Below are positions 30,832 through 43,245 of a DNA stretch of 64,000 bases, piece by piece. A program made the position numbers and the translations under genes. Numbering within the stretch: position 1 is the first letter of the stretch; every line of letters starts with the position of its first letter. The notes beneath the pieces are model-generated. The model did no database searches and was not told the origin of the DNA. It worked only from the letters and a program-made list of their open reading frames with translations. This DNA is from Cryptomeria japonica (lineage: Eukaryota; Streptophyta; Pinopsida; Cupressales; Cupressaceae), in NCBI RefSeq assembly GCF_030272615.1, contig NC_081408.1:765576330-765640329 (forward strand), read 5' to 3'.

Positions 30832-32598
30832 TTGTTGAATATTTGTCATTGATGTCAAAGTTGTTGAGTGTGCCAAGTTGTTGTTTGTGAATTTTGGTTG
30901 AGCTGCTTGTGTGCCTGGTTGATTGACCTGTTTGTGCCTGGTTGAGCAGCTTGAGCTGCTTGGTTGCCTGCTTGAAGTGCTTGTATGCTTGCTGGAGCTA
31001 CTTGGTTGCATGTCTACTTAAGCTGTGTGCCTTTTTGTCTGACTCAGCTACTTAATTGTCTCTACTTGTGCCAAATCGGACCCTTCGCCAAGTCATTGTT
31101 TGAATATTCTATGGAGCCCATTTCATAATTTAGTCAAATCTTATTCGGATATGAGAAATAGTTATTTTTTGATATTTGGCAGCCCATTAAAATAACGGAA
31201 ATCTGAACTTCCGTGTTTTTGCAATTTCCCTTTATCTGTCGAGAGGACTTAATGGCATTTATTTTTATTTTTTTCAGACTTTGTGGAGGACGTTGCTTGC
31301 AGAGGATGTTGCTTGCAGAGTTTGTGCGTATTAACCTTTTTAAATTAAAATAGAGTGGTCTTTTTTAAGACCAGAAATGACGGCATTAAAAATACGACCA
31401 CCTTCTTCAGATTATTGGTGCTGCATAATCACGTCTTTTTGTTTGTGGCGGCAATATTAAACAACTTCACCAGAGCTCGTGGTCATATGTGTTTTTGAAT
31501 CTACTGGAGTGCATCTACTTTGAGAGGAAGACGTGTTTGGAAGACGATTTGAATGGACCAGCATGTAGGCGTTTATGCTTCAGTCAATAAATTTCATGTT
31601 TGTTATTTTTCTGACTGGGGAGTCATTTTTTATGGTAACGCACAGCAGTGATTTTAAAAGCCAATAAAAATACGCAAGGGATATAGAGAACATATTGTGG
31701 TGCCTTTGGGGTGAATGAAGATTAAGTGCTTTATTTTGTTTGTTGAAGAGTAAAATATGGGATTTGAAATATTTTAGGAACTATTCTGAAGACTTTAGCA
31801 GACGTGTTGATTTTGTGGCTTCTGTGTATGCTGCACATCTTTATTAGTGCTATCGTGGGAATAAAGTGTAATTTATTTGGTGTTCGTGGAAGATGTTTCA
31901 TGCTGCAGTTCATGCTTAATGATTTTTGAAAAAAACTTGGGTTTACAGATTTATGTGTGATGAAAGTGAGTGGACTTAAAAAAATCGAATATTGAAAAGG
32001 TTGTTCAGCTGCGTAGAAGACAGATTATTTTTTTGTGTATGCTGAAAAGGAGGGATATATGAAAAATATTGATCTATGGGTGTTATAGAGAAATATATTC
32101 TTAAGTGCTAAACAAATATGTGCAGGTCCACAATGCAGTATATCGAGTTTTTCTCTCTGAATATTATCTGAGAAATAATGGACAAGACAATGATATTCTT
32201 TCCAAGATTTTGTTTCCGAATGCAGTAGAGTATTCATTAATAAACTTTTGAGTTGTTTCAATCAGCTCGAATTATAAGTGTTCTGAAAGGTTGAAGTTGG
32301 TGCTTCAAACTTAGAAAGATTGAAATTGGTGCTTCAGATTTTGGAAGTTTGTGCTTTGAAAGGGTTGGTGCCCTTTGTGAGTTAAGGCTCACTTTTGTAT
32401 AGTTGGGTTGGTGCCCATTTGATCGAGTTTAATAAGAGTCTTTTATACCGTGGTTTTTTACTTGAAAGGGTTTTCCACGAGAAATCTTTGTGTTCTTGTC
32501 TTGTTGGTTATTCTTTGTGTTTTACTTTTGCATTTGTTCATAAAAAATTGAAATTTTGATTCACCCCCCGCCCCTCTCAGTATTTCCTGTGTGCTTCA
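30832..32598 (+). repeat. 5' LTR of a copia element
   Basis: It ends CTTCACA two bases before the PBS TGGTATTAGAGCAGG (32601). The start is uncertain: TGTTGAATATTTGTC at 30832 or TGTGAATTTTGG at 30886, the latter mirroring the TTCACA end. Features include repeated TTGAGCTGCTTG/GTGCCTGGTTG words (30900-31060), a 17-bp repeat GAGGA(C/T)GTTGCTTGCA (31287-31320), and a GATTCACCCCCCG block before the end. Open frames in it are not genes. Confidence 0.7.
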
Positions 32599-32670
32599 CA
32601 TTTGGTATTAGAGCAGGTGCCTTCTGTTAAAACTTAAAAGCTTGAGGGTTAATCCTGTTTGCACACTAAG

Positions 32671-33459
32671 ATGAATGCTCTAGAAGGTCTTGCAACGAAT
32701 GGAGCTCCTCTATTTGATAGCTCTAACTATGACTTTTGGTATGTCAGAATGCGAGCATACTTGATGTAACTTGGTTTTGATGTCTGGAATTGTGTTGTGA
32801 CAGGATATACAGTTCCTCAAAATCCTCCATCCGCTACCAATGAAAAAAAAGCTTTTGAAAGCAACGCAAAGGCTATGAATGCAATATTATGTGGATTGTC
32901 AGAATCTGAATTTGTTAAAGACATGCACTGCGAAACTGCTCAAGCCATGTGGGATAAACTTAAGAATGGCTATGAAGGAGATGAAAAGGTGAAGAAAGCC
33001 AAACTTCAAACTCACAAGATGCAATTTGAAAGTCTGAAAATGAAAGAAGATGAAAATATTGCAGCCTATTTTCTAAGAGTAGATGAAGTAGTAAATTCTC
33101 TTAAAGGTCTTGGTGAGAAGGTTGGTGAAAGTTTGGTTATTCAAAAAATATTAAGGTCTTTACCTTTAAGATTTGATGCAAATATTTCAGTCATAGAGGA
33201 GATGGTTGACCTTGATAAATTGTCCATTGACAAGCTCCATGGTATATTGACTGCATTTGAGATGAGGACAAACACAAAATCTTCAAAAAGGGAGACCGAT
33301 TTGAAAGCTTCAAAGAAAGGCAAACAAAAGGAGCAAATTTTAAGTGACAATTCGGGTGATGATTCAGACTCAAAAGAAGCTTCCTTTGATGACACAATAG
33401 TGCGACTTAAGGAGTACGATTTTGCAAGGAGGAAGCATTTGATATGTGCACCACCTTGA
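32671..33459 (+). pseudogene. Copia gag (UBN2 type), 3' truncated
   Basis: Starts MNALEGLATNGAPLFDSSNY, 70 bp after the PBS, with an in-frame TAA at 32767-32769 (YLM*LGFDVW). The rest, 32797-33456, is open: AMNAILCGLSESEF, AMWDKLKNGYEGDEKVK, KLQTHKMQFESLKM, IAAYFLRVDEVVN, ILRSLPLRFDANISVIEE. This is the capsid-like UBN2 domain. It ends in a Lys/Ser-rich linker before any zinc knuckle. The frame ends at TGA (33457-33459) close to the left edge of unit C, so the element was cut there. Single nonsense mutation and 3' truncation. Confidence 0.88.
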
Positions 33460-34372
33460 GTGGGTCCTATAATTGAGGAAGAACTTTTTATTTTAAAATT
33501 TGAATTGGAAGAGTCAAGTCGGCCTTGAGCCTTTAATTTGCAAATCATTAAATGAGATCCAAGTTGGCCTTGAGATGAGGTGTCGCACCCTTTCAGTGAC
33601 TATAAAGCTATGTTGATCATTGCATTTGATCAACAAAGAATCGATTTTGTGAATGATCTCGCTAAGACAGCGAATCTAATCAACAAGGCAGTGAATTCAT
33701 TTATCATAAGCAAGCAATTTTGATCAAGCAAACGTGAAGTTGTACAAAGGATAGCGAATTTGTCATAACCATCAACGACTTTCATCAAGCCAAGACAAAT
33801 TACATCCAGAATCAGTGATCAAGACTTCAAGCATCTAGCGAACTTCATTGAGGAACAGCAAACTGATTTTCTAAATCAGCAAATTTAGAGGGAGACCAAC
33901 AATCCTACATCTGCCATTTGACAAACTTCAAGCATTTGATATCAACAAACACCTCAATAGAGGGCAATTTTGCCAAAGGATCAATCAGATTGAAGTTATC
34001 AGTTCATTTTCAAGCAATTTGCAGGTCTGAAATTAGTTTATTTGATCATGTTTCTAGAAAATCAAACCTTGGTTTAAGCTGGTACAGTTTCACATTCACT
34101 TTTTTCATACGATTTTAATCATAGGATACTTTGTTCATTGCATTTTAATCATCTAAGCACATTTCAAAGCCTAATTCATTAGCTTAGATGGCAATTTTCA
34201 GATTTTAGACAAGTGTAGGGTTTTGCAAAAGCATAGGGTTTTAGTAATTCATTAAGGTTTCAACGATTTTATACACTCTTAGGGATGAATTACTAACCTA
34301 GCCGCATGTTAGATGTTGTAAGAATTAAAGTCATATCACCACCCTAACTTGGACAACTCTCACATGTAGAGC
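33460..34372 (+). other. Leader region of unit C
   Basis: Non-coding. It contains GTCAAGTCGGCC, CAAGTTGGCC and a TATA-like CTATAAAG (33600-33607), then AT-rich sequence with many ATCAAGCAA/AGCGAATT words, up to the ATG at 34373. It corresponds to the 5' leader between the TATA box and ATG in unit B (16186-16660). Confidence 0.5.
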
Positions 34373-35617
34373 ATGGCAGGAGCACAACAGACTCTCATCA
34401 AGGAACACTCAAAGGGAGAGGTGATGGAATCCAAGATTCCATCATTTTGGGGCAATGTAGGAGACACCAAACTCGGCCAAATCAACATGAAGAAGTTCCA
34501 AGGACCTTTGTATACCACCAAGCCTTCCAGTTATTCAAAGATGATGATCAATTGTGGGATTGTGAAAGCAGCAGGCTTCCCTCCAGTTGTGCAGTGCAAT
34601 GAGTTGATTGTCGAGTGTGCCAAGCACTATGGTGCGAGCAAAAGGGTAATAGTGGCACCTGATGGCAGAGAACTTGCCTATCTATCCGAGAGAGCTATCA
34701 GTGAAGCCCTCAATATACCTGAATTCAGTGGCACGATCTACAAAAGCAAGGAAGCAATGCAGGCATTCTATGATGATGATGATCTCAATGAATGCCTAGG
34801 CATAATTAACAAATAGTGGTTATTGAAGAGCAGGCCAGGCAAATCTAAGTTACCCACCAAGCTCCATGGGATTATTTCAAGGAGGAATTTGGTGGCTTGA
34901 TCACTATGCTCAACCGAATTGTAGGAGTCCCTCAAGCATCTCAGTTCGAGAATTGGATGTTCTACTTCATGGAGATCATATCAACTGGAAAAGAGAGGAT
35001 CAACTGGGCAAGGATTACAAGCAATAATATTGATATACAACTAAAGAGACTTGTACGAACTAGAACATTCCACATGAGCTCATACATCATATATTCGCTT
35101 GCCAGAGCTCATGAATATATAGACTTAATCTATAGCGGACCAGTCGGTACAAGAGCTGGAGAATTGAGAGTATGTGAATCATATACACAGCTACATTACC
35201 CTAGCAAGACACATTACAAAAGAGTGAATGATGCTCTCACTACGCACATAACAAGAACTTTGCAAGGTGACATTCATCAATGATTATCCCCACAAGCAAA
35301 AGAGCTAATAGAGAAGTTTGGTGCTTGGTTTATCAAGTTTACCAAGTTCAACTATATAAGGACACAAGGATGCTCTTGTCCACCCTATATGCTACCGAGA
35401 TATCATACCAACAAGATAGTATCACTTGAGTTGGTGAGGCAATTGATGGCATACAACAAAGTACTAAAAAATAGACACAAGTCAAGAATTCCATTTCCCA
35501 TTTCAATTGGGTAGTTGTTGGAAATGTGTCCATCCTTACAAGCGACGGAGAGGGTGGAAGAGGAATTGAAATCTCTCCTTCTTATTCCATACTTTTCCGG
35601 AGAAAGATTTGGCAATG
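34373..35617 (+). pseudogene. Unit C protein, N-terminal part
   Basis: It aligns with unit B from its start (MAGAQQTLIKEHSK). Matching blocks: NVGDTKLGQINMKKF, GFPPVVQCNELIVECAKHY, LAYLSERAISEALNIPE, NWMFYFMEII, FHMSSYIIYSLARAHEY, YMLPRYHTNKIVSLELVRQL. Stops at 34814 (TAG; Asn in B), 35281 (TGA) and 35511 (TAG) lie at sites that are open in B, and a frameshift follows. At 35618 it is broken by the foldback element. Compared codon by codon with B (for example 34565-34632), differences fall mainly at third positions. Same unknown family. Confidence 0.75.
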
Positions 35618-37623
35618 GCTACGCAGCGGACAAAACGGCCCGCCCATGCCATGCCTTCCCATCCCCATCCCCCATGCCATCACCGTCCACTCAAACTCAC
35701 TTGGGAAACGAAATGCTCCGTGTTACCTCGACTGCTGTGCTGACTACCCCGTGCTGCCGTGAAAAGGAAGGAGGGATTTTTTAATGTTTATTTTTTATTT
35801 GTTCATTTTTATATGTTTATATTATTATTTTATTTGTTTTTTTATATGAATTTTTAAATGTCTATATAATGTATTGTTTAATATTTTTTTAATAAATACT
35901 ATATAAAAGAAATTCATAAGTTATTTTTTTATTGCTTTATAAAATAATTTTTTTAATTTAATTATATATAAATTTTTATTGTTATAAAATTTACTTAAAA
36001 TTGTAATGCTTAAATTTTAACTAAATTTATAAAATTATAATGTTTAAATTTTAAGTATCATTATAAAACTAATTTTAAGTAAGTTTCTATACTAATTTAA
36101 TTAAAGTAGGGTTATATTTTAATTAAAGTAAGAGTTCAATTAGGGTTTTAATTGTGATTCAAGTTAGGATTACCATTATTTGATAAATCTTAGGGTTATG
36201 GTCAATTTTAGGGTTCAAATAGAATTAGAGTTACCATAAAAATTATAATGTTTAACTTTTAAGTAAATCTATAAAAATATAAATCTAACTTTAATTTTAA
36301 ATGTTTATGGTGATTCTAATCCTATTTGAATCATAAAATTGACATAACCCTAAGATTTATCAAATAACGGTAATCCTAATTGAATCATAAGTAAAAATTC
36401 AAATATAATAAATATGGGTGTAAAGATTGATGTAGTAAAACAACTATGGTTATATTTTAATTAGAGTTAGAGTTAAGTAGGGTTATATTTTAATTAAAGT
36501 AAGAGTTCAATTAGGGTTTAATTGTGATTCAAGTTAGGATTACCATTATTTGATAAATCTTAGGGTTATGGTCAATTTTAGGGTTCAAATAGAATTAGAG
36601 TTACCATAAAAATTATAATGTTTAAGTTTTAAGTAAATCTATAAAAATATAAATCTAACTTTAATTTTCAATTTTTATGGTAATTCTAATCCTATTTGAA
36701 CCATAAAATGGTCATAACCCTAAGATTTATCAAATAACGGTAATCCTAATTGAATCACAAGTAAAATTGAACTCTAATTTTAATTTTAATTTAACCCTAC
36801 TTGAATTTAATTAAAATATAACCCTAGTAGACTTTATCTATTGTATATAGTAATATTTTTTTTCATGATTGTTTATTAAATTTCAAAGATGTTTTATCCT
36901 AATTGAATCATAAGTAAAATTGAACTCTAATTTTAATTAAAATTTAACCCTACTTGAATTTAATTAATTTTATAGATTTACTTAAAATTACTATAAAAAC
37001 TTACTTAAAATTAATTTTATAGATTTACTTAAAATTTAAGCATTATAATTTTAAGTAAATTTTTGTAGTAATATTATAAGTTAAAGTAAATTTTAAAATT
37101 ATTTCTTTAATAAATTACTAAAAAAATTACTATAAAAATTTACTTAAAATTAATTTTATAATGATAATTAAAATTTAAACATTATAATTTTATAGATTTA
37201 GTTAGAATTTAAGCATTATAATTTTAAGTAAATTTTATAATAATAAATAATTATATATAATTAAATTAAAAAATTATACATGTTTATAAAGCAATAAAAA
37301 AAATAACATATGAAATTCTTTTATATAGTATTTATTAAAAAAATATTAAACAATACATTATATAGACATTTAAAAATTCATATAAATAAATAAATAAAAT
37401 GATAATATAAACATATAAGAAACTTCATATAAAAATGAACAAATAAAAAATAAACATTAAAAAATAGCTCCTTCCTTTTCATGGCAGCACCGGGTAGTCA
37501 GCACAGCAGTCGAGGTAACACGGGGCATTTCATTTCCCGAATGAGTTTGAGTGGACAGTGATGGCATGGGGGATGGGGATGGGAAGGCATGGCATGGGCG
37601 GGCCGTTTTGTCCGCTGCGTAGC
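35618..37623. mobile_element. 2-kb foldback DNA element with very long inverted repeats
   Basis: Starts GCTACGCAGCGGACAAAACG and ends with the reverse complement (…GTCCGCTGCGTAGC). The inverted repeats run for more than 400 bp: a GC-rich outer ~150 bp (CCCGCCCATGCCATGCC, GTTACCTCGACTGCTGTGCTG) then AT-rich inner parts. The centre holds two ~370-bp tandem copies (36105 and 36476), each an inverted repeat of its own around GGGTTATGGTCAATTTTAGGG. No transposase. Outer TIRs of this length suggest a MULE-like or foldback element. No clear target duplicate was found. It interrupts the unit C frame between GNG and IKRS. Confidence 0.85.
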
Positions 37624-38199
37624 ATCAAGAGGTCTAGTGGAAGAAAACACATACACAAGTTACAATAGGAAGATCACTTCATGAATGCTCAAGATGATGT
37701 AGACATTAGATGAAGAATGTGTTCAGGGCTACCTATTGACATCGTCAGGGCATGCAAGGCCTTTGATATTCCCATTCAGGCAAAAGACAATAGAAGACAC
37801 CTCCTATCGATATATGAGCAAGAGAAAGACAGAGAGGTGAAAGTCAATTGGATTGATGTGGAAATCACCAACTTGAAGGATTTAATGAAGCCAGTCTTAG
37901 CATATACAAGACGATGGATAGGCGCCCAAATCCATAAATTGAAGAGTCAAGGCACCCAGCTAACATTCGAATCGATGGGAGAGATAGAGTCTTCTGATGA
38001 TGATACAGAAAGTGAAAGTCACAGTGGAAGTGCCAACCGGTCGACCCATTCCAAAGGATCTAAGAGGAAAGAAACTCACAAAGAAGAGCCTCTAAAGAAG
38101 AAACATATGTCAAGTTTAGGCCAACCTTCTACCAATGCCTCTTCCATTGAGAACCTTGGAGTCGTCTCAAGTTATCCTTTGCTAATCTTCAGCATTTGA
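37624..38199 (+). pseudogene. Unit C protein, part after the foldback element
   Basis: IKRSSGRKHIHK (frame broken) then the open part 37717-38199: IDIVRACKAFDIPIQAKDNR, HLLSIYEQEKDREVKVNW, LMKPVLAYTRRWIGAQ, ESESHSGSANRS, GSKRKETHKEEPLKKK. This matches unit B from FIRKCKIYRVADQAQD to the basic linker KRKERPEKREPSKKK. After TNASS it runs into right-end sequence (ENLGVVSSYPLL), so the helical C-terminus is deleted. Confidence 0.75.
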
Positions 38200-38281
38200 G
38201 AAGTCTTTGTTAAAGAGAGGATAGAGTATTCAATACTTTATTTTGTGTTTGATTGTGCGTAAAAACACCATCAACAAGTCC

Positions 38282-38719
38282 TCCTAAAGGAGGGCAAGTA
38301 GTGATAGATGTAGTATATGTGTGCAAAGCAGCAACCTACAAACATATTTACGAGACCCCAAGTTACATACATGCAATGAACAATGCACCCTAGGATATTG
38401 GCAATATCACTTGCATCAACCAAATTATTATAGATACTAGGGAGGTATAAATGTTTATAGGCAACCATAAATATTATTGGCCCTCTTTCATGCCAATTTG
38501 AAGAAAGAATTCCTCAAGCTAGTGGATATCGAGTTTACATCCTATGTTTTATTGGAGAAGATGCTTGAGTTGCAAATGCTCTTGCAACTAATGATCATGA
38601 CACAAAACTATACTATGTGTTGTGTTCTATATAAAGTAAAAGGAGAGGGGGAAGGAGTTGATGGTCAATGATACATTTTTGGTCAAGAGAGATACATAAC
38701 ATCTATTATATCCCATGTT
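38282..38719. other. Spacer between unit C and the gypsy relic
   Basis: No gene or repeat boundary seen. Because the gypsy integrase end begins at ~38720, this may be a heavily decayed upstream part of the same pol gene, but no motif is readable. Confidence 0.4.
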
Positions 38720-40510
38720 TTCAACCAGGGGCATAAGATCTAGTAAAGCAAAGTCAGGAGATTTTGGAATCACTCAAAGAGAATCTATGGAAAGCACAAA
38801 ATCAGCAAAAGTTATATGTTGAACAGCATCAAACTAAAAGAACATTCAAAGCAGGAGATATGTTCTTCTTAAGGCTATGTAATGTCCCCCTTTTTGAACT
38901 GAAAAATAAAAAAATAATATAATTAAATTTTAATTAAGTTTGATAAATGATCAAAAGGCATGAAATGAAGAGTTGTGACTCCCTCAAACATGAGATATGA
39001 AAGGGAGATCATTTGAGAAGGACATCCTTAAATCATCAATGGGGAATGAAGGAAATCAATTTGGAAATGTATTATTATTACCAAAGGCAGCAATGAAGGG
39101 TGGTGACTCAATTCTTGTAAGGGTGGTGACTCATTCCTTGTCAAGGGTGGTGACTACTGCGAGAAATGGTTATAAGAGGTGAATCAATCCTCCAAGCAAA
39201 GAAGGAAGGATGAATGAAGGTAGAATCATCAATTCAAGAACTCATCATCAAATATCAATTCTCAGCTATGTACAAAATCAGAAATCCATTCAAGAATCAA
39301 TTTATAAAATCATCTCCACAATCATCAAATTTATCAATCAATTAATCATACTGCCATCCATCATTCAACAATAATAAATCAACCAAACAATTATACAAAC
39401 CTCAATTATTCAAATATAAATCATTCAAGCATCAAACATTCATGCATCAATTCATTCAAGCAACATTTAAGCATCCACTCATCAATCCTTCAAGAAATGT
39501 CAGTAAAGAGAGATCAAGCAATCAACAATAATCTAGCAAATGCATCAAGATATCAAATTTGAATTCTAGTTAGTTCTTGCAAACTGGACGGGATTTGGGC
39601 GCACAGGGTGGGCTAACATTTGGAAGGACAAGGTCTTTTCCTACCCTTTGACAAATTAGGGACGGGGTCCTTGGTATTGTCATTGGACAAGGTCTTAGCT
39701 CACAAGATGAGCTAGGGTTTGGAGGGATGACGTATTTTCCTCTGATGAACTAGGAACGAGATCCTTGGTTTCGTCATTGTTGAGTTAGGGATGGGGTCTT
39801 TTCACTCAATAGATTTGCAAGGTATTTACAGGGAATTCACAATCTGATCAATTGAGTATTGTGCTATGATTTATTGATTTGAGTATTGTTGATCTTTGGC
39901 AAGACAATTTAAAAGAAAATATTGCAGAAAATCAAGGTAAGTTATATTTTCAGAATTACTTATAAAATTATAAATCGAATATCATAATAAAATTTCATCA
40001 TATTTGATGAAGTTATATTTATAAATATAATGCAATTCTCATCTTGAGTTGGGATTATTGTTTTAGGGCAAAACTCAAGAATATCCAAAAAAGGGGCATT
40101 GCAAGCTACAACTTTATAGACAATCCTCTTTGAATAAAAACAAAGAGAAGTTAAAACCAACGTTTTGTGGCTCTTACAAAACCAAGCAAAAAAATGGGGA
40201 GGTGGAATACAAACTAGAATTACCCGAGAACAGTAAGATAATGTATTTCATTTCTCTTGTTTAAAAAGAGCATTAGGAAGTCAAATTATTCCTTCATTAG
40301 AGCTATCCCCACTAGATGGTGAAGGGAAAATGATTCTAATTCCTAAATCTATTATAAATTTAGAGCAAGAAAGCTAACAACAAAACAATAACAAAATATT
40401 TGATTCAATAAAAAGATCTTTCTGAAGATGATGCTATATTGGAAGGTATAGAAATTCTTCAACATCCTAATTGACGATTGCTTGAGGACAGGCAATCTTG
40501 AAAAGAGTGG
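38720..40510 (+). pseudogene. Ty3-gypsy integrase C-terminus, split by a solo LTR
   Basis: Left piece: ILESLKENLWKAQNQQKLYVEQH and KRTFKAGDMFFLRL (38757-38876), the 'AQ.rMK.yaD.hR...f.vGD.VyLkL' block. After the solo LTR (38878-40103) it continues as QLYRQSSLNKNKEKLKPTFC (from 40107), GSYKTKQKNGEVEYKLELPE, VFHFSCLKRALG, and a chromodomain-like end (EGIEILQHPN, LLEDRQS). It is followed at once by the 3' LTR, as expected. Stops and small indels; inactive. Confidence 0.85.
38878..40103 (+). mobile_element. Solo LTR inside the gypsy integrase
   Basis: Starts TGTAATGTCCCCC and ends AGGGGCATTGCA, near-perfect inverted tips. Flanks are GGCTA (38873-38877) and AGCTA (40104-40108), a target duplicate with one mismatch. 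Length 1,226 bp. Same family as the minus-strand solo LTR at 21464-23794. It contains repeated TGGTGACTCA units (39104-39160), a CATCAA/ATTCAAG-rich stretch (39220-39530) and two ~110-bp copies around GGTCTTTTCCT and CCTTGGT(A/T)T(T/C)GTCATTG (39600-39790). Confidence 0.88.
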
Positions 40511-40512
40511 AC

Positions 40513-41249
40513 TGTAATGCCCCTACCTAAAATTTACAAACCAAAACTAAAACTTGTGCCCATCGATTCCCATGAGTCTTGAGAGATTGATGAGCGCTGA
40601 TTCACAAATTCAATAAATAACATTTATGATATGGAGAATGCCAGCAAGTTCTTAAAAAGGGATTAAATGATAATAAACTATAATTAATTTAAAGTTTAGT
40701 CTTAGTAAAAGTCAAAGGGTATAAACTATAATTAATTTAAAGTTTAGCCTTAGTAAAAGTCAAAGGGCATATGAAGTGTTATGATTATTAGAAATAAAAG
40801 GCATATGAACAAATCAAAAAAGGAGGAAGGATAATAAACATCTTGTGAATACTTATTACTCCTTGTGGATAATATACTACGGTTTAACAATCTAAAGACG
40901 AACCCCTCAAGGTCTGGAATTAGAAAACAAAACCCCCTTAATTTCCATTGCTGAGCTAGTGGACGAAACCCCTGATTCAGGCAGATCTAGAGACATTCTA
41001 AGGCATTCCATTGAAGACAAATCACTACAAAAAAGAGAGAATGCTTTACCAACTATTGGAAAGAGTCCATTTGGTCATTCAAAAACTATTTTCTGAGTAT
41101 TAAAACTGATTTACAGAATTAAATATTAGCAGAAATTTCTTAATCACAAGGATTTTATATTTATATTAATCGTCCAAATTATTACAATTGTGAGTTAGGG
41201 TTTATTATTTTCAAAGTAAATTAAGAAAATTATAAAAGGGCCATTTACA
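40513..41249 (+). repeat. 3' LTR of the gypsy relic
   Basis: TGTAATGCCCCTACC follows a purine-rich AAAAGAGTGGAC directly after the pol end. The likely end is GGGCCATTTACA. A 48-bp unit (ATAAACTATAATTAATTTAA...) is duplicated at 40673 and 40721. The tips match the inserted solo LTR but the bodies differ. No second LTR of this element is in the window. Confidence 0.75.
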
Positions 41250-41980
41250 CATTCCCACTTCCAATACTCACCTTTCCCAGCTTTCAAAGTAACAATTGCC
41301 AAATTTTACTGCAGTAAAATCATAATCTCTTTCAATCAGTTCAAAAATCTCAGCTACAAAGACCCTTGACAGTCATGAAGTTTCTTTCCCAACATATAAT
41401 TGTTAGCATGTCATCCATTTTACTTCAAAAACAAAATGTGACTTGGAAAGATAGTCAACATCCACATGCAGTTTTAAGTGCAAATCAAACCTTGCAAGGT
41501 GGATTGGCCCTGCAAAGTTTGATTTGCACGTGAACCTAGTCATGAGCTCAAGACTTGGGAGGTACAGAACTTGAACAATATATGTAAATTAAAGTAAAAA
41601 AAATATCCGTGCTTCTGCAAAGGATATCACTTGCACTCAAGAGACATGTTGGCTAAGATGAAACCTAAGATGTCACGTTTCCTTTTGTGTTTTTGTGATA
41701 GGTCATGGTGGAGATTCGGGGAGAAAAAAAAAATTGCATTGATATTCACGGCATTTAAATACAATTTGCATCAAAACAAACATGATGAGTACACAATGAC
41801 ATATATGTTTCTCCATTCTTTTCCATGGAATCCTAAAATATTTTCAAGAGTCTTGCTATTTATGATAAGGTAATAAATTCTCATTAAGCTAAATGTGATA
41901 CAACTATTTGAAATTTAGTTTTTCATCTTATTAGCAAATATTACATGTAAATATTCAGTTTAGGTGCAATATTGAACCAA
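41250..41980. other. AT-rich DNA, no gene seen
   Basis: Unremarkable AT-rich sequence between the gypsy LTR and the satellite-like region. The 80-codon frame at 41631-41873 shows no family resemblance. Confidence 0.45.
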
Positions 41981-43166
41981 ACTAGAGCAAGGGTGAGAGA
42001 AGAGATGAAAGTAGTCAAATGGGATGGGCCTGAGTCGGAAGTCATTGCAGCTAGAAGATTTAAGTGAATAGGAAAATAGATGAATAGAATGAGATCGTGT
42101 GATAAATCATTGAAACCGTGCATCTAAATAGCTTAATAAGAGATGAAAATAGTCAAATTGGATGAGCTTGATCATAAATCATCAAAACTGTGAAGCTAAA
42201 GTAATCAAATGGCATGAGATTAAGTGGCAAAACATTGAAGCCATGAGGCTAACTTATAAGTGAAAACAATCAAACAAGATGACCTTAAGTGGACAACCAA
42301 TGGAGACAAGATAAAAAAATGATAGAAATAGTACAATAGGATGAGCTTAAGTAGTAAATCATCGAAACAACAAGATCAATGACAAGATAAAAATAGTCAA
42401 ATGGGATAAGTTTAAGTGGTTAACAAAGAGATGAAAAAAATAGAATGGGGTCAACTTAAGTGGTAAATCATTGGGGTTATGTGGTCAAAGAAAAGATAAA
42501 GATTTATGAAACGGATGGTCTTAAATGGCAAAGCAACTTAACTATGAGATGAAAGAAAAGATGAAAATGGTCAAATAGGATGGGCTTAGGGAAAAAAACT
42601 AGTCAAACTACAGGATTAAAGAAAAATTGAAAATAGTAAAATACAATGAGCTTAAGTGGTAAGTCATCAGAGCTACAAGGTTAAAGAAAGGATGAAAACT
42701 GCATAATGGAATCAACTTAAGTCGTAAATCATCAAAACTAGTATATCGAAGAGAAGATGATATTTGAATTGGATGAGTCTAAATGGTATAACATTAAAAA
42801 AATTGTCATTTGAATTAAAAAAAAAACAAATGAAAAGCATAAGCTTAATTGATAAATAATCAAGACATTTGTTGCCACACATCACATTCAAACTTCAAAC
42901 CCCTATGAATATGTTAAGACTCTAGATGTGGCATAAAGTGTTGAATTTAGGTTAAAACTCTAGTTAGCATAAAGTTTGTTCAAATTAGGTTAATACTCTA
43001 CATATGATAGAGAGTGTTAAAATTAGATTAAAACATAGTGTTAAAATTAAAATTAGATTAAAACTCTAGTTGTGGAATAAAGCATTCAACTTAGATTAAA
43101 AATTTGTGTAACATACCCTAACATGATAAGGCCTTACACAAGTTATAAGAATTTTGTTGTTTAACT

Positions 43167-43245
43167 CCCATGGACCAACTAGGACTCAAACCTAAGACCT
43201 CCCATTTTCTATTGGGGTGCTCTACCTCTGAGCTACTTGTCCTCT
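43167..43245 (-). repeat. tRNA-like / TRIM LTR relic 1
   Basis: Plus strand ATGGACCAACTAGGACTCAAACC, then GGGGTGCTCTACCTCTGAGCTACTTGTCC. It is the same tRNA-like domain as in the TRIM at 11343-11414, with a weakened B box (GGTTTGAGTCC) and an intact A box (TAGCTCAGAGG). A second copy lies at 44549-44627, one duplication step (1.38 kb) away. Confidence 0.75.

Larger units (their letters stand above)
33460..38276 (+). mobile_element. Unit C: diverged, deleted relative of unit B
   Basis: The right end (38160-38276: GAACCTTGGAGTC, ATCTTCAGCA, AAGAGAGGATA, CACCATCAACA) matches the last ~115 bp of units A and B. The left part (AAGTCGGCC, AAGTTGGCC, CTATAAAGC) resembles the region before the B frame. 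No palindrome array and no TGTTGTGAC start are present, so the 5' part is lost or replaced by the copia gag. The long frame is present but lacks its C-terminal third, joining the right end directly. Bases after the right end are AGTCC; no matching left duplicate was found. A 2-kb foldback element interrupts the frame. Confidence 0.75.

Noticed and set aside
33141-33548. 135-codon minus-strand frame
   Set aside because: Antisense shadow of the copia gag at 32671-33459.
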